Source: Saprospiraceae bacterium
Lineage (GTDB): Bacteria; Bacteroidota; Bacteroidia; Chitinophagales; Saprospiraceae
Reading direction: 5' to 3'
NCBI GenBank assembly: GCA_019638385.1
Contig: JAHBTW010000008.1
Coordinates: forward strand, 1 to 64,000
DNA length: 64,000 bases
Part shown: positions 17,713 through 25,446 of the stretch, one piece after another
Numbering within the stretch: the first letter of the stretch is position 1
Layout of the letters: each line of letters opens with the position of its first letter
Translations under genes and position numbers: made by a program
The notes under the pieces: model-generated
Seen by the model: only the letters and a program-made list of their open reading frames with translations
What the model was told of the DNA's origin: nothing
Database searches by the model: none

Positions 17713-19671
17713 ATGATGTATTTCAAAAAGCTCGTTTTCCTGCCTGTTTTGTTTTACGCCGGTATGACGTTTGCGCAAAGCGAACACATCTGCAAGTCAA
17801 CCGACGACATGGCCCATGCCGAAGCGCAGGCCCATGCCCGGCTGCTGGATTTCCGCAGCAACCCGCTCACGCAGGGCTATGATGTGACATACCATCGCTT
17901 TGAGTGGAGTGTCAACCCCATGGTGAGGCAGATCGGCGGCACGGTCACTACGTATTTCACTGCTGAAGAAAGCGGTTTTCAAACCCTGAATTTCGATTTT
18001 GATCCTGCGTTGACCGTTTCCGAAATACGCCAACGAGGGGTGTTGCTTTCTTTTGAGATACTGATTCCTGAAAAAACGCTCTCCATTGCCCTGCCCGCGC
18101 CGATGGCGGCCGGCAGCTTGGACTCGGTGTCTGTGGTGTATGCCGGCCAACCGCCGCTCACCGGCTTCGGCTCTTTCGTGCAGGCCAATCCCGCCGGCAA
18201 TCCCGCCTTGTGGACCCTCTCTGAACCCTACGGCGCGCGCGACTGGTGGCCCTGCAAACAAGACCTCAATGACAAAATTGACTCCATTGACGTATGGGTG
18301 CGCACGCCCGCCGCGTATCGCGTTGCCAGCAACGGCGTATTGGTGTCGGAACTGGAGGACGACGGCGACAAAGTGTATCACTGGCGGCACCGCTACCCCA
18401 TTGCGGCGTATCTGGTGGCCATATCCGTGACCAATTATGCCGTGTATTCCGACTTTGTGCCGGTGCCGGGCGGCGATCCCATCGAAGTGCTCAACTATGT
18501 GTTCCCGCAGGATTCCGCTTTCGCGCAAAGCCAAACCTGGCGCACCGTACCCATCATGCAGCTCTTCAACGACCTTTTCGGATTGTACCCTTTTGCCGAT
18601 GAAAAATACGGCCATGCACAGTTTGGTTGGGGCGGCGGCATGGAACACCAAACCATGAGCTTCATGGGCGGATTCTCGCACACCCTGCAAGCGCACGAAC
18701 TGGCGCACCAATGGTTTGGCAACAAAGTAACCTGCGGCGCCTGGGAAGACATCTGGCTCAATGAAGGATTTGCCACCTACCTGGAGGGGCTTACGCATGA
18801 ATACGGACTCTCAGCCACACCCTGGAGCGATTGGCTGACAGGCAAACGAAATCAGGTAACCGGGCAGGCCGGCGGTTCAGTGTGGGTGGACGACACCACG
18901 AGCGTAAACCGCATTTTCAGCAGCCGCTTGTCGTACTCCAAAGGCGCCCTGCTGGTACACATGCTGCGCTGGGTGCTCGGCGAAGCTGATTTCTATATGG
19001 CTTTGCGCAACTATTTAAACGACCCCGAAATCGCATTCGGCTATGCTCGAACCGCACAGTTGCAGACCCATCTTGAAGCGCAAAGCGGCCTCGATCTCGA
19101 CGAATTTTTTACCGATTGGTTCTACGGACAGGGCTTTCCCTCTTATCAGGTACAGTGGGGGCAGGCCGGCGAACGAATTGCTCTACAAATAAACCAAACG
19201 ACTTCTCACCCCTCCGTTTCGTTTTTCGAAATGCCCGTGCCCGTCCGCTTCCGTTCAGCCGGTGGCGAGGATACCATTATGGTGTTTCCACATCAGTTCT
19301 CCGGGCAGTATTTCGAGGTCTTTTTGCCTTTTGAGGTGGCAAGCGTGGAGTTCGATCCCGACCTGTGGATATTGTCGGCGGGCAATACGGTACAGAACAA
19401 CCCGGCCGTGAGCACGCGAGACAATACAGGACAACCCAGCCTGCGCCTCTATCCCAACCCCGCCGGAGAAACCGTGCAGTTGGAATGGCCCGGCTACAAC
19501 GGCAAACCCTTGCGCGGCGAATGGGCGGACGCATCGGGCCGGGTGTTGTTTGCTTTTGTGTTGAACGGTCCGCTCTCTGAGATTTCGCTGCGCGGCTTGC
19601 CGCCGGGGGCATACACGGCGCGGCTATTCACGGCCGGAAGCCCCCGAAGCTATACCGTGATAAAGCAATGA
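17713..19671 (+). CDS. Secreted M1-family aminopeptidase with T9SS sorting domain
   Basis: A 652-residue zinc metallopeptidase exported by Sec and then T9SS. Signal peptide about residues 1-22 ([11 protein letters not shown]...FAQ). The M1 N-terminal beta domain covers about 45-240. The substrate-binding exopeptidase motif GGGMEH (equivalent to GxMEN) precedes HELAHQW (His at about 328 and 332), and the third zinc ligand is Glu in WLNEGFATY, 18 residues later: a complete active site. The C-terminus [17 protein letters not shown]...RLFTAG is a type A sorting domain, cleaved on surface delivery. ATG 17713 or 17716 is the start, given the promoter element. The stop overlaps the rnhB start (ATGA). 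Unlike the split M1 gene at 7-11 kb, this paralogue is intact. Confidence 0.9.
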   Translation: MMYFKKLVFLPVLFYAGMTFAQSEHICKSTDDMAHAEAQAHARLLDFRSNPLTQGYDVTYHRFEWSVNPMVRQIGGTVTTYFTAEESGFQTLNFDFDPALTVSEIRQRGVLLSFEILIPEKTLSIALPAPMAAGSLDSVSVVYAGQPPLTGFGSFVQANPAGNPALWTLSEPYGARDWWPCKQDLNDKIDSIDVWVRTPAAYRVASNGVLVSELEDDGDKVYHWRHRYPIAAYLVAISVTNYAVYSDFVPVPGGDPIEVLNYVFPQDSAFAQSQTWRTVPIMQLFNDLFGLYPFADEKYGHAQFGWGGGMEHQTMSFMGGFSHTLQAHELAHQWFGNKVTCGAWEDIWLNEGFATYLEGLTHEYGLSATPWSDWLTGKRNQVTGQAGGSVWVDDTTSVNRIFSSRLSYSKGALLVHMLRWVLGEADFYMALRNYLNDPEIAFGYARTAQLQTHLEAQSGLDLDEFFTDWFYGQGFPSYQVQWGQAGERIALQINQTTSHPSVSFFEMPVPVRFRSAGGEDTIMVFPHQFSGQYFEVFLPFEVASVEFDPDLWILSAGNTVQNNPAVSTRDNTGQPSLRLYPNPAGETVQLEWPGYNGKPLRGEWADASGRVLFAFVLNGPLSEISLRGLPPGAYTARLFTAGSPRSYTVIKQ

Positions 19672-20294
19672 AGCAGGAGAGAACAGCGCTCGCTTCTGCG
19701 TTCATAGCCGATGGGGCATGGGAGGCCGGCTGCGACGAAGCAGGGCGGGGCTGTTTGGCAGGGCCGGTGTTTGCCGCTGCGGTTATTTTGCCGCCGACAT
19801 TCAGCCATCCGGCGCTCAATGATTCTAAACAAATGACCGCCGCTCAGCGCAATGCCGCCCGCGCCGCCATCGAAACCCATGCGGTGGCCTGGGCCGTGGC
19901 GCAGGTAAGCCCCGAAGAGATAGACCGCATCAACATCCTCAACGCCTCCTTTGTCGCCATGCACCGCGCCGTTGCGCAACTCGCCCTGCGCCCTCAACGG
20001 CTGCTGATAGACGGCAACCGCTTCCATCCTTTTGAAGACATACCGCACCACTGCATCGTAAAAGGCGATGCGCTGTACCTGTCCATTGCCGCCGCTTCGG
20101 TATTGGCCAAAACCCACCGCGACGCCCACATGGAGGCCCTTGCCGCGCAACACCCCGAATACGGCTGGGAAGGCAACAAAGGCTATCCCACCGCTGCGCA
20201 TCGGGCCGCTATTTTGCGCGCCGGCACTACCCCGCACCACCGGATGTCTTTTCGGTTGCTGCCGGATGGGGCGCAGGGGCGGCTGTTTGAGTGA
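19668..20294 (+). CDS. rnhB: Ribonuclease HII
   Basis: A 208-residue cytoplasmic endonuclease that cuts the RNA strand of RNA-DNA hybrids, including single ribonucleotides in [17 protein letters not shown] (residues about 21-34) carries the first Asp and Glu of the DEDD active site. LLIDGN holds the third acidic residue and AKTHRDAHM the fourth. Length is normal. Its ATG overlaps the TGA of the peptidase gene, implying translational coupling although the functions are unrelated. Confidence 0.95.
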   Translation: MKQERTALASAFIADGAWEAGCDEAGRGCLAGPVFAAAVILPPTFSHPALNDSKQMTAAQRNAARAAIETHAVAWAVAQVSPEEIDRINILNASFVAMHRAVAQLALRPQRLLIDGNRFHPFEDIPHHCIVKGDALYLSIAAASVLAKTHRDAHMEALAAQHPEYGWEGNKGYPTAAHRAAILRAGTTPHHRMSFRLLPDGAQGRLFE

Positions 20295-20315
20295 GGTGTT
20301 TTTATAGTATCTTTG
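20287..20315 (+). promoter_or_regulatory. Promoter of the ybaB-like gene
   Basis: TTG (20287-20289), 18 bp spacing, TATCTTTG (20308-20315), a near-perfect Bacteroidota promoter 18 bp before ATG 20334. The -33 box overlaps the end of rnhB. Confidence 0.7.
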
Positions 20316-20333
20316 CGACAAAATAAAAAAATT

Positions 20334-20651
20334 ATGTTCGGAGACTTAATGGGCAACATGGAGCAGAAGCAGCAGGAAATGCGCGAAGCGCTCTCGAAGA
20401 TTATGGTAGCGGCCGAAGCCGGCGACGGCGCGGTGAAAGTGACCGCCAATGCCAACCGTCAGATCATCAATATCGTATTCAACCGCGAACTGCTCGACTG
20501 GGACGACACGGAGCAGGTGGAAGACTTGGCGACCGTGGCCGTCAACCGGGCATTGGAAATGGCTGCGGCCAAAGAAACCGCCGCAGCGCAGGAGATGATG
20601 CAGGCTATGTTGCCGCCCGGAATGGGGGATATGGGCAATCTGTTTGGGTAA
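20334..20651 (+). CDS. YbaB/EbfC family nucleoid-associated protein
   Basis: A 105-residue DNA-binding protein of the YbaB/EbfC family, which binds DNA as a dimer of tweezer-like shape. MFGDLMGNMEQKQQEMREAL at the N-terminus is the family's helix. The beta part (GAVKVTANANRQIINIVFN) and the C-terminal helix rich in Ala/Met follow. ATG 20334 is preferred: the frame is open to 20313, but that codon overlaps the -7 box. In many bacteria this gene sits beside dnaX/recR; here it stands alone with its own promoter. Confidence 0.9.
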   Translation: MFGDLMGNMEQKQQEMREALSKIMVAAEAGDGAVKVTANANRQIINIVFNRELLDWDDTEQVEDLATVAVNRALEMAAAKETAAAQEMMQAMLPPGMGDMGNLFG

Positions 20652-20722
20652 AAAATATCCCGTAAGCCCCCGCGTTTATGTTCTTGCACCGCCTGAAACG
20701 CACAGGCAAAATTTAAACCAAT

Positions 20723-21946
20723 ATGAAAGTTGTCCTTTTCGCAGGGTGGATGTTCGGCGCGGCGCTACTCGGCGCCCAAACGAACATCGGCCTCATCGCC
20801 TATTATACGTTTGAAAACAATGCAGCGGATGTCACCGGCAATACCGCTAACGGCGGCTTAGTAACCGGGACCCCCGTGTATGCCTGCGGGGTGAAAACCA
20901 ATGCCATACAACTCCGGGGCGGCGACGATGCCGTGCGCCTGACGGGGCCGGTGAAAAACGAATTCGACACAGAAGATTTTTCGGTAAGCCTTTATTTTAA
21001 ATCTACAGGCTCGGGCGGCGCGCAGTATTTGGTGTCGAAAAGGCGGTCGGATTGCTCCAACAATAATGTTTTTTACATTCGGTATGTGCCGGCCACGAGA
21101 ACCGTCAACGTGTTGCTCAGCGAAGCCCCCAACAAAAGTGCCTCCTGGATATACCGCCTGCCGGTGGGAACCTGCTGGCACCATGTGGCCGTGACCCGAC
21201 TGGGCGGGCAGGTGCGGTTCTACCTCGACGGTGAACGGCAACAGCAAACCCTCACCGCCAGTAGGATAGACCTCACCAACGACGGCGACCTGCTCGTGGG
21301 CACAAGCGATTGCCTCGCTGCCGGCGAAGCGCCTTTCATCGGCTTGGTAGATGAACTACGGGTGTATAACCGCGCGCTGGACGATCGTGAAATGCGCGAT
21401 CTCTACCTCGGCCCCGACCGCATCCTCTCCCGCGACACCCTTATTTATCTGGGCGAAAGTGTGGATGTATTGCTCGTCGGCACCTGTGCTACGCAGTTTT
21501 CCTGGATGCCTACCGACGGTGTAGCCGTTCCTGCTGCCGGCGAAACGACCATCACGCCCACACAGGCCGGCAACTTCATCTACCGGCTCAACATGGCCGA
21601 CAACGCATCCTCCTGCATCGCTACCGACAGCATTCGCATCACCGTTATTGATCCGGCCGAACTGGATTGCAATACCGTGTTTCTGCCCGGCGCTTTCACC
21701 CCCAACAACGACGGCCTCAACGACGAGTTCGGCATCAGCAATCCCTTTGCCGTACAGGATTTGATCTCTTTTGAAATTTTCGACCGATGGGGCGGCCGCG
21801 TATTTTATTCCGAAGACCCCTTCGCCAAGTGGGACGGCTCCTTCGGCGGCGCGCCCGTCAATCCCGGCGTAATGCTGTACCGGGTGCGGTTTCGCTGCAA
21901 CGGAGTAGAGCAATCGAAAACGGGAAGCGTTACGATTTTGCGATGA
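20723..21946 (+). CDS. Secreted LamG-domain protein with gliding-motility-type sorting domain
   Basis: A 407-residue protein. Signal peptide about 1-19 (MKVVLFAGWMFGAALLGAQ). A LamG/concanavalin-like jelly-roll covers about 22-220 (GLIAYYTFENNAADVTG; FIGLVDELRVYNRALDDREM is the typical last strand). A short Ig/PKD-like segment follows. The C-terminal 90 residues (FLPGAFTPNNDGLNDEFGI... IFDRWGGRVFYSE... KTGSVTIL) are the gliding-motility-associated type B sorting domain read by T9SS. Probably a surface carbohydrate-binding protein. Its TGA overlaps the ATG of the next gene. Confidence 0.9.
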   Translation: MKVVLFAGWMFGAALLGAQTNIGLIAYYTFENNAADVTGNTANGGLVTGTPVYACGVKTNAIQLRGGDDAVRLTGPVKNEFDTEDFSVSLYFKSTGSGGAQYLVSKRRSDCSNNNVFYIRYVPATRTVNVLLSEAPNKSASWIYRLPVGTCWHHVAVTRLGGQVRFYLDGERQQQTLTASRIDLTNDGDLLVGTSDCLAAGEAPFIGLVDELRVYNRALDDREMRDLYLGPDRILSRDTLIYLGESVDVLLVGTCATQFSWMPTDGVAVPAAGETTITPTQAGNFIYRLNMADNASSCIATDSIRITVIDPAELDCNTVFLPGAFTPNNDGLNDEFGISNPFAVQDLISFEIFDRWGGRVFYSEDPFAKWDGSFGGAPVNPGVMLYRVRFRCNGVEQSKTGSVTILR

Positions 21947-23682
21947 GGGGCAGGGGGCATAGGGCAGAGGGCATGGGGCAGAGGGCATGGAGCAGAGAGC
22001 ATGGGGTAGAGCGCATAGCGAACCCGAAACCCGGAACCCGGAACAAGCACAGCTTATGGGGCAGTTATCTGGCAAGCCTGGCGCTTTTGTTCCTCGCCTG
22101 CGCCTGCGCCTCCATATCGCCGTTGCAAGGCGGCGCCGAAGACGAAACGCCTCCGCAAGTAGTATCGGAACGCTCCACGCCCAATATGCAAACCCGGTTT
22201 TCGCAAAAGCGTATAGAACTGACCTTCGACGAGTGGGTCACCCTCACCGATGTGTTCAATCAGGTGGTCATTTCGCCGCCGCTTGCCTATCAGCCCGATA
22301 TTACGCTCAAAGGGCGCACCGTGATTGTGGAATTGGATGAGCGCGAACAATTTCGGCCCAATGCCACCTATACCATCAACTTCGGCGCAGCGATAAAAGA
22401 TCTCACCGAAGGCAATCCCGCCGACGAACTCCGCTTCGTTTTTTCCACCGGCGATTTTTTGGACTCCCTTTCCGTAGAAGGTCTCATCGTGGATGCCGTT
22501 ACCGGCGAACCGGTGGAAAAGGCGCTGTTTATGCTGTACGACAACCCCGCCGATTCGGTGGTGCGCAGCGAAAGTCCGTTCTATTTTGGCCGCACAGACA
22601 AAGAGGGCCGCTTTCGCATTCCCAATGTGCGCGCCGATACCCTCAAAGGTTTCGCGCTGTTGGATGCCGACCTCAACTACCGCTTCAACCAAAGCAAAGA
22701 AAAAATCGGTTTCCCCGATGCGTTCATTGTCACTTCCGACAGCAGCGCTGCGCGCAACATCCGTATCCGCCTCTTCGAGGAGGCCCGCCCGCTGCGCCTG
22801 CTCGATGCCGAAACGACTGCCTATGGCCGCATAAAACTCAGCTACAGCACCGCTCCGCAACGCATCGCTTTCAGCGCCTCAGATACGACGCTGACACTGC
22901 AAACAGAAGCGCTCGGCGATTCGATCCGAATATGGTACGACCGCCCGGAAACCGGCCCCTGGCTGCTGTTTGCGCAAGCGGATACCCTGAAAATAGATAC
23001 GATAGAGATAAAATCGGCTACCGACAAAGCGGCGTTTTCGGCGAAGGCCACACTCGGTCTCGCCGCCCCGCAGGCAGGCCCGTTCACCGCCCTCCACCCC
23101 GACAAGGCTGCATCGGTGGCGTTCAACCACCCTTTGGTCGCGGCAGATACGGCGCTCATTTTTTGGTGGGAAGACACCCTCCGGCAACGGATTGCTCCGG
23201 TGTGGGCGCCCGATTCGCTGCTCCTGCGCACCTGGAATGCCTCCTGGGCCTGGACGGAAGGGCTGCCGTATGAGATGGAAGCCCTGCCGGGAGCATTCAC
23301 CGATATATACGGACTTAAAAACACGGATACCATTCGCCTGCAATGGCGCATAGACCAACGCAAGTCTTACGGCACGCTCAATTTGGTATTTGAAAACATG
23401 GAACCCGATACGGACTATGTCGTCTCGCTGCTCAACAGCACCAAAGCCGAAGTGCTGAGCCGCATCGTTCGCGGCGACGGAGATAACACACTCCGGCTCA
23501 CGCCGCTCGCGCCCGGTCAATTCTCCCTGCGCATCGTCATAGACCGCAATCGCAACGGACGTTGGGATTCGGGCCTATATGATACCTACACACAGCCGGA
23601 AGATATGTTGTTTTTTCCGTTGGAACAATTGCGCGGCAACTGGGAATTGGAGACAAAAGTAGATATGGCGCCTAAGAACTGA
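21943..23682 (+). CDS. Ig-like (Big_5-type) lipoprotein
   Basis: About 579 residues. The Bacteroidota family of lipoproteins with an N-terminal Big_5 Ig-like domain is recognised by the signal-peptide end LACACAS (lipid Cys about residue 53 or 55), then PLQGGAEDETPPQVV and FDEWVTLTDVFNQVVISPP. A central region with Ca/beta-sandwich-like repeats and a C-terminal GRWDSGLYDTYTQPED element follow. No start codon lies directly before the signal peptide. The available ATGs (21943, overlapping the previous stop as ATGA, and 21973) fall in a short-repeat array, so the protein begins with 20-30 repeat-encoded residues rich in Arg/Gly. The 3' end overlaps the convergent HAD gene by 11 bp. Confidence 0.8.
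   Translation: MRGRGHRAEGMGQRAWSREHGVERIANPKPGTRNKHSLWGSYLASLALLFLACACASISPLQGGAEDETPPQVVSERSTPNMQTRFSQKRIELTFDEWVTLTDVFNQVVISPPLAYQPDITLKGRTVIVELDEREQFRPNATYTINFGAAIKDLTEGNPADELRFVFSTGDFLDSLSVEGLIVDAVTGEPVEKALFMLYDNPADSVVRSESPFYFGRTDKEGRFRIPNVRADTLKGFALLDADLNYRFNQSKEKIGFPDAFIVTSDSSAARNIRIRLFEEARPLRLLDAETTAYGRIKLSYSTAPQRIAFSASDTTLTLQTEALGDSIRIWYDRPETGPWLLFAQADTLKIDTIEIKSATDKAAFSAKATLGLAAPQAGPFTALHPDKAASVAFNHPLVAADTALIFWWEDTLRQRIAPVWAPDSLLLRTWNASWAWTEGLPYEMEALPGAFTDIYGLKNTDTIRLQWRIDQRKSYGTLNLVFENMEPDTDYVVSLLNSTKAEVLSRIVRGDGDNTLRLTPLAPGQFSLRIVIDRNRNGRWDSGLYDTYTQPEDMLFFPLEQLRGNWELETKVDMAPKN
21947..22047 (+). repeat. Short-repeat array forming the lipoprotein's N-terminus
   Basis: Degenerate GGGCAT/GGGCAGAGGGCAT/GGAGCAGAGAGCAT units, then GAACCCGAAACCCGGAACC, run from the previous stop codon to just before the signal peptide. 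Same vocabulary as 16551-16652. The array is read in frame from ATG 21943. Confidence 0.7.
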
Positions 23683-24103
23683 ACACTTCGATCTCGTGCG
23701 TTTGAATCACTAAGTCTGTGAATTTGCCTTTGAAGCGGGTTGCTTTCACGATGTGGTTGTCAATCCAGTGATAGTTGCCGCCTCGTGGTTTCCCGAATAA
23801 AAGACCGTGGTACTTGAACCCGTGGCGCTGGAGCCATTCCTCGGTGATTTCGCGGTGCTCCTCGGTGCGCGAGGTGAAGAACGTAATGATGTGACCTTCC
23901 TCGTACCATTTGTTGACGTACTTGAGCGCATCGGGGTAGGGCAGGCAAGTGCCCATGCGCTCCGGCTCCTCGTTGGGCACGTCGTCGCAGATGGTGCCGT
24001 CTATATCAATAAGGAAATTCTTTACCCAGGACGGCAGTTTCGGGCTGATGGTTTCTCCTTTTTCGTTGAATGCTGCATTCAATTCCGGCATAAGCTGGCT
24101 CAT
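23672..24103 (-). CDS. HAD-superfamily phosphatase-like protein
   Basis: A 143-residue protein with the HAD motif I LIDIDGTICDD (Asp nucleophile and the Asp two residues on). Motif II is the Ser/Thr of FFTSRTEEHREIT. A late WIDNH segment sits where motif IV acidic residues are expected. The cap is minimal, as in C0-type HADs; substrate is unknown. ATG 24103 (MSQLMPELN) is preferred; an upstream in-frame ATG at 24220 would add 39 residues. A hairpin (GCCCCGT near 24122 / ACGGGGC near 24141) lies just upstream. The stop overlaps the convergent lipoprotein gene. Confidence 0.75.
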   Translation of the reverse strand: MSQLMPELNAAFNEKGETISPKLPSWVKNFLIDIDGTICDDVPNEEPERMGTCLPYPDALKYVNKWYEEGHIITFFTSRTEEHREITEEWLQRHGFKYHGLLFGKPRGGNYHWIDNHIVKATRFKGKFTDLVIQTHEIEVFSS

Positions 24104-24283
24104 AATAAAACAGTTTGTGCGCCCCGTCTTTTTTTGGGAACGGGGCCGTTCAAGTGATTGGTAAATTTCTTTTTCAAATGAATTTGGCCGCAGTATTACT
24201 TTTGACGTGCCCGATGGCATGGAAGGCCCTGCGGCTGCGGCATGTTGTTGTTTGGTAAGGGTATGAGCAAAGCCTTCGGGAGG

Positions 24284-24291
24284 CAAAGGTA
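24284..24291 (-). promoter_or_regulatory. Possible -7 element for the HAD gene
   Basis: On the minus strand it reads TACCTTTG, an exact TAnnTTTG match, but it is 180 bp before the preferred start and has only CTG at the -33 position. The leader would include the hairpin at about 24122-24147. It overlaps the presumed upstream region of the divergent lipoprotein gene at 24307. Confidence 0.4.
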
Positions 24292-24306
24292 AAGGGAATT
24301 TGGAAA

Positions 24307-25341
24307 ATGAAACAGCTTTATTGTATTGCTTTTAGTTTAAGTATTTGTTTTCTTACGGGTTGTCGGTCGGAGCCGGAACCACCCCGGCGTGCCTTTTACC
24401 ACTGGAAAACGCGGCTGGCGTTGTCGGAGCAGGAGCGCGCGTATTTAGACCGGCTGGCGGTGGGGGTGCTATACGTCAAATTTTTCGATGTTGACTGGGG
24501 CGAAGCGGCTGCCGGCCCTGTGCCGATGGCCGAAGTGGAAATGGACACACAGCGGCTCGCCGGCCTGCGCATCGTGCCTTGTGTATTTATCACCAATCGC
24601 ACCATGACCCAACTCGCTGCGGAGGCCGTGCCGGACCTGGCCGCGCGCATCCTGAAAAAAACAGACGAGCTGGCCCTGCAATATGCCGGTCTTGGCATCG
24701 AAGAAATGCAATTGGACTGCGACTGGACGCCCTCCACCCGCGAGCGCTACTTCGCACTGCTCGAGCACTTGCGCGCGCATTTGGCCGCGCGGGGCGTACT
24801 GTTGTCGGCTACGGTGCGGCTGCATCAATACCGTTGGCCGGAACAAACCGGCGTGCCGCCCGCCGATCGCGGGATGCTGATGTGTTACAACGTAGGCGAT
24901 GTGGAAAGCTGGGAAGAGGAAAACTCCATTTTGCGGGCAGCGGAAGCGGGCGAATACTTCGCCGGCGCCGGAAAGTATCCTCTCCCTTTGGACGGAGCGC
25001 TGCCGGTATTCGGCTGGGGCGTTTTGTTTCGCAACGACCGCATGATACGGCTCCTGCACGGCCTTTCGCCCCGGGACCTCACCGATACGACGCGTTTTCG
25101 CTCCACGGCGCCCCACCGGTTTGAGGTGATAAAAAGTACTTACCTCGACGGTCATTACCTGTACGAAGGCGATCGGCTGCGCACAGAGATGCCGGCCGGG
25201 GCCGATCTGGAAGAGAGCGCCGGGATGATGCGCAAGGCTTTGCGGCGGACAGGGCCGGCCTATACACTGGCGTTTTATCATTTGGATACGGCGGTGATGG
25301 AGTCGTTCCCGGAGGGCGAAATGGTGAAATATGGATGGTAG
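24307..25341 (+). CDS. Conserved lipoprotein, probable TIM-barrel glycosidase-like fold
   Basis: A 344-residue protein with a type II signal peptide (lipobox FLTGC, Cys about 19). The mature part alternates strands and helices: VGVLYVKFFDVDW, LRIVPCVFITN, GIEEMQLDCDWT, VLLSATVRLHQ, GMLMCYNVG. This is the pattern of a TIM barrel similar to GH18-like glycosidases. The acidic DCDWT at a strand end could be catalytic; this is inference. I recognise it as a Bacteroidota hypothetical family without an assigned function. The 760-residue protein gene 105 bp downstream on the same strand is its likely partner. Confidence 0.7.
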   Translation: MKQLYCIAFSLSICFLTGCRSEPEPPRRAFYHWKTRLALSEQERAYLDRLAVGVLYVKFFDVDWGEAAAGPVPMAEVEMDTQRLAGLRIVPCVFITNRTMTQLAAEAVPDLAARILKKTDELALQYAGLGIEEMQLDCDWTPSTRERYFALLEHLRAHLAARGVLLSATVRLHQYRWPEQTGVPPADRGMLMCYNVGDVESWEEENSILRAAEAGEYFAGAGKYPLPLDGALPVFGWGVLFRNDRMIRLLHGLSPRDLTDTTRFRSTAPHRFEVIKSTYLDGHYLYEGDRLRTEMPAGADLEESAGMMRKALRRTGPAYTLAFYHLDTAVMESFPEGEMVKYGW

Positions 25342-25446
25342 CTATCTCGTGAGGCGTACTGCAATTTTGAGCGAAAGCTCCGTTAGGCACGGTGAAAGTT
25401 TTTACATTCGCTTTATTTTTAAAGCCGAAGATGCAGAAGATCCTGT

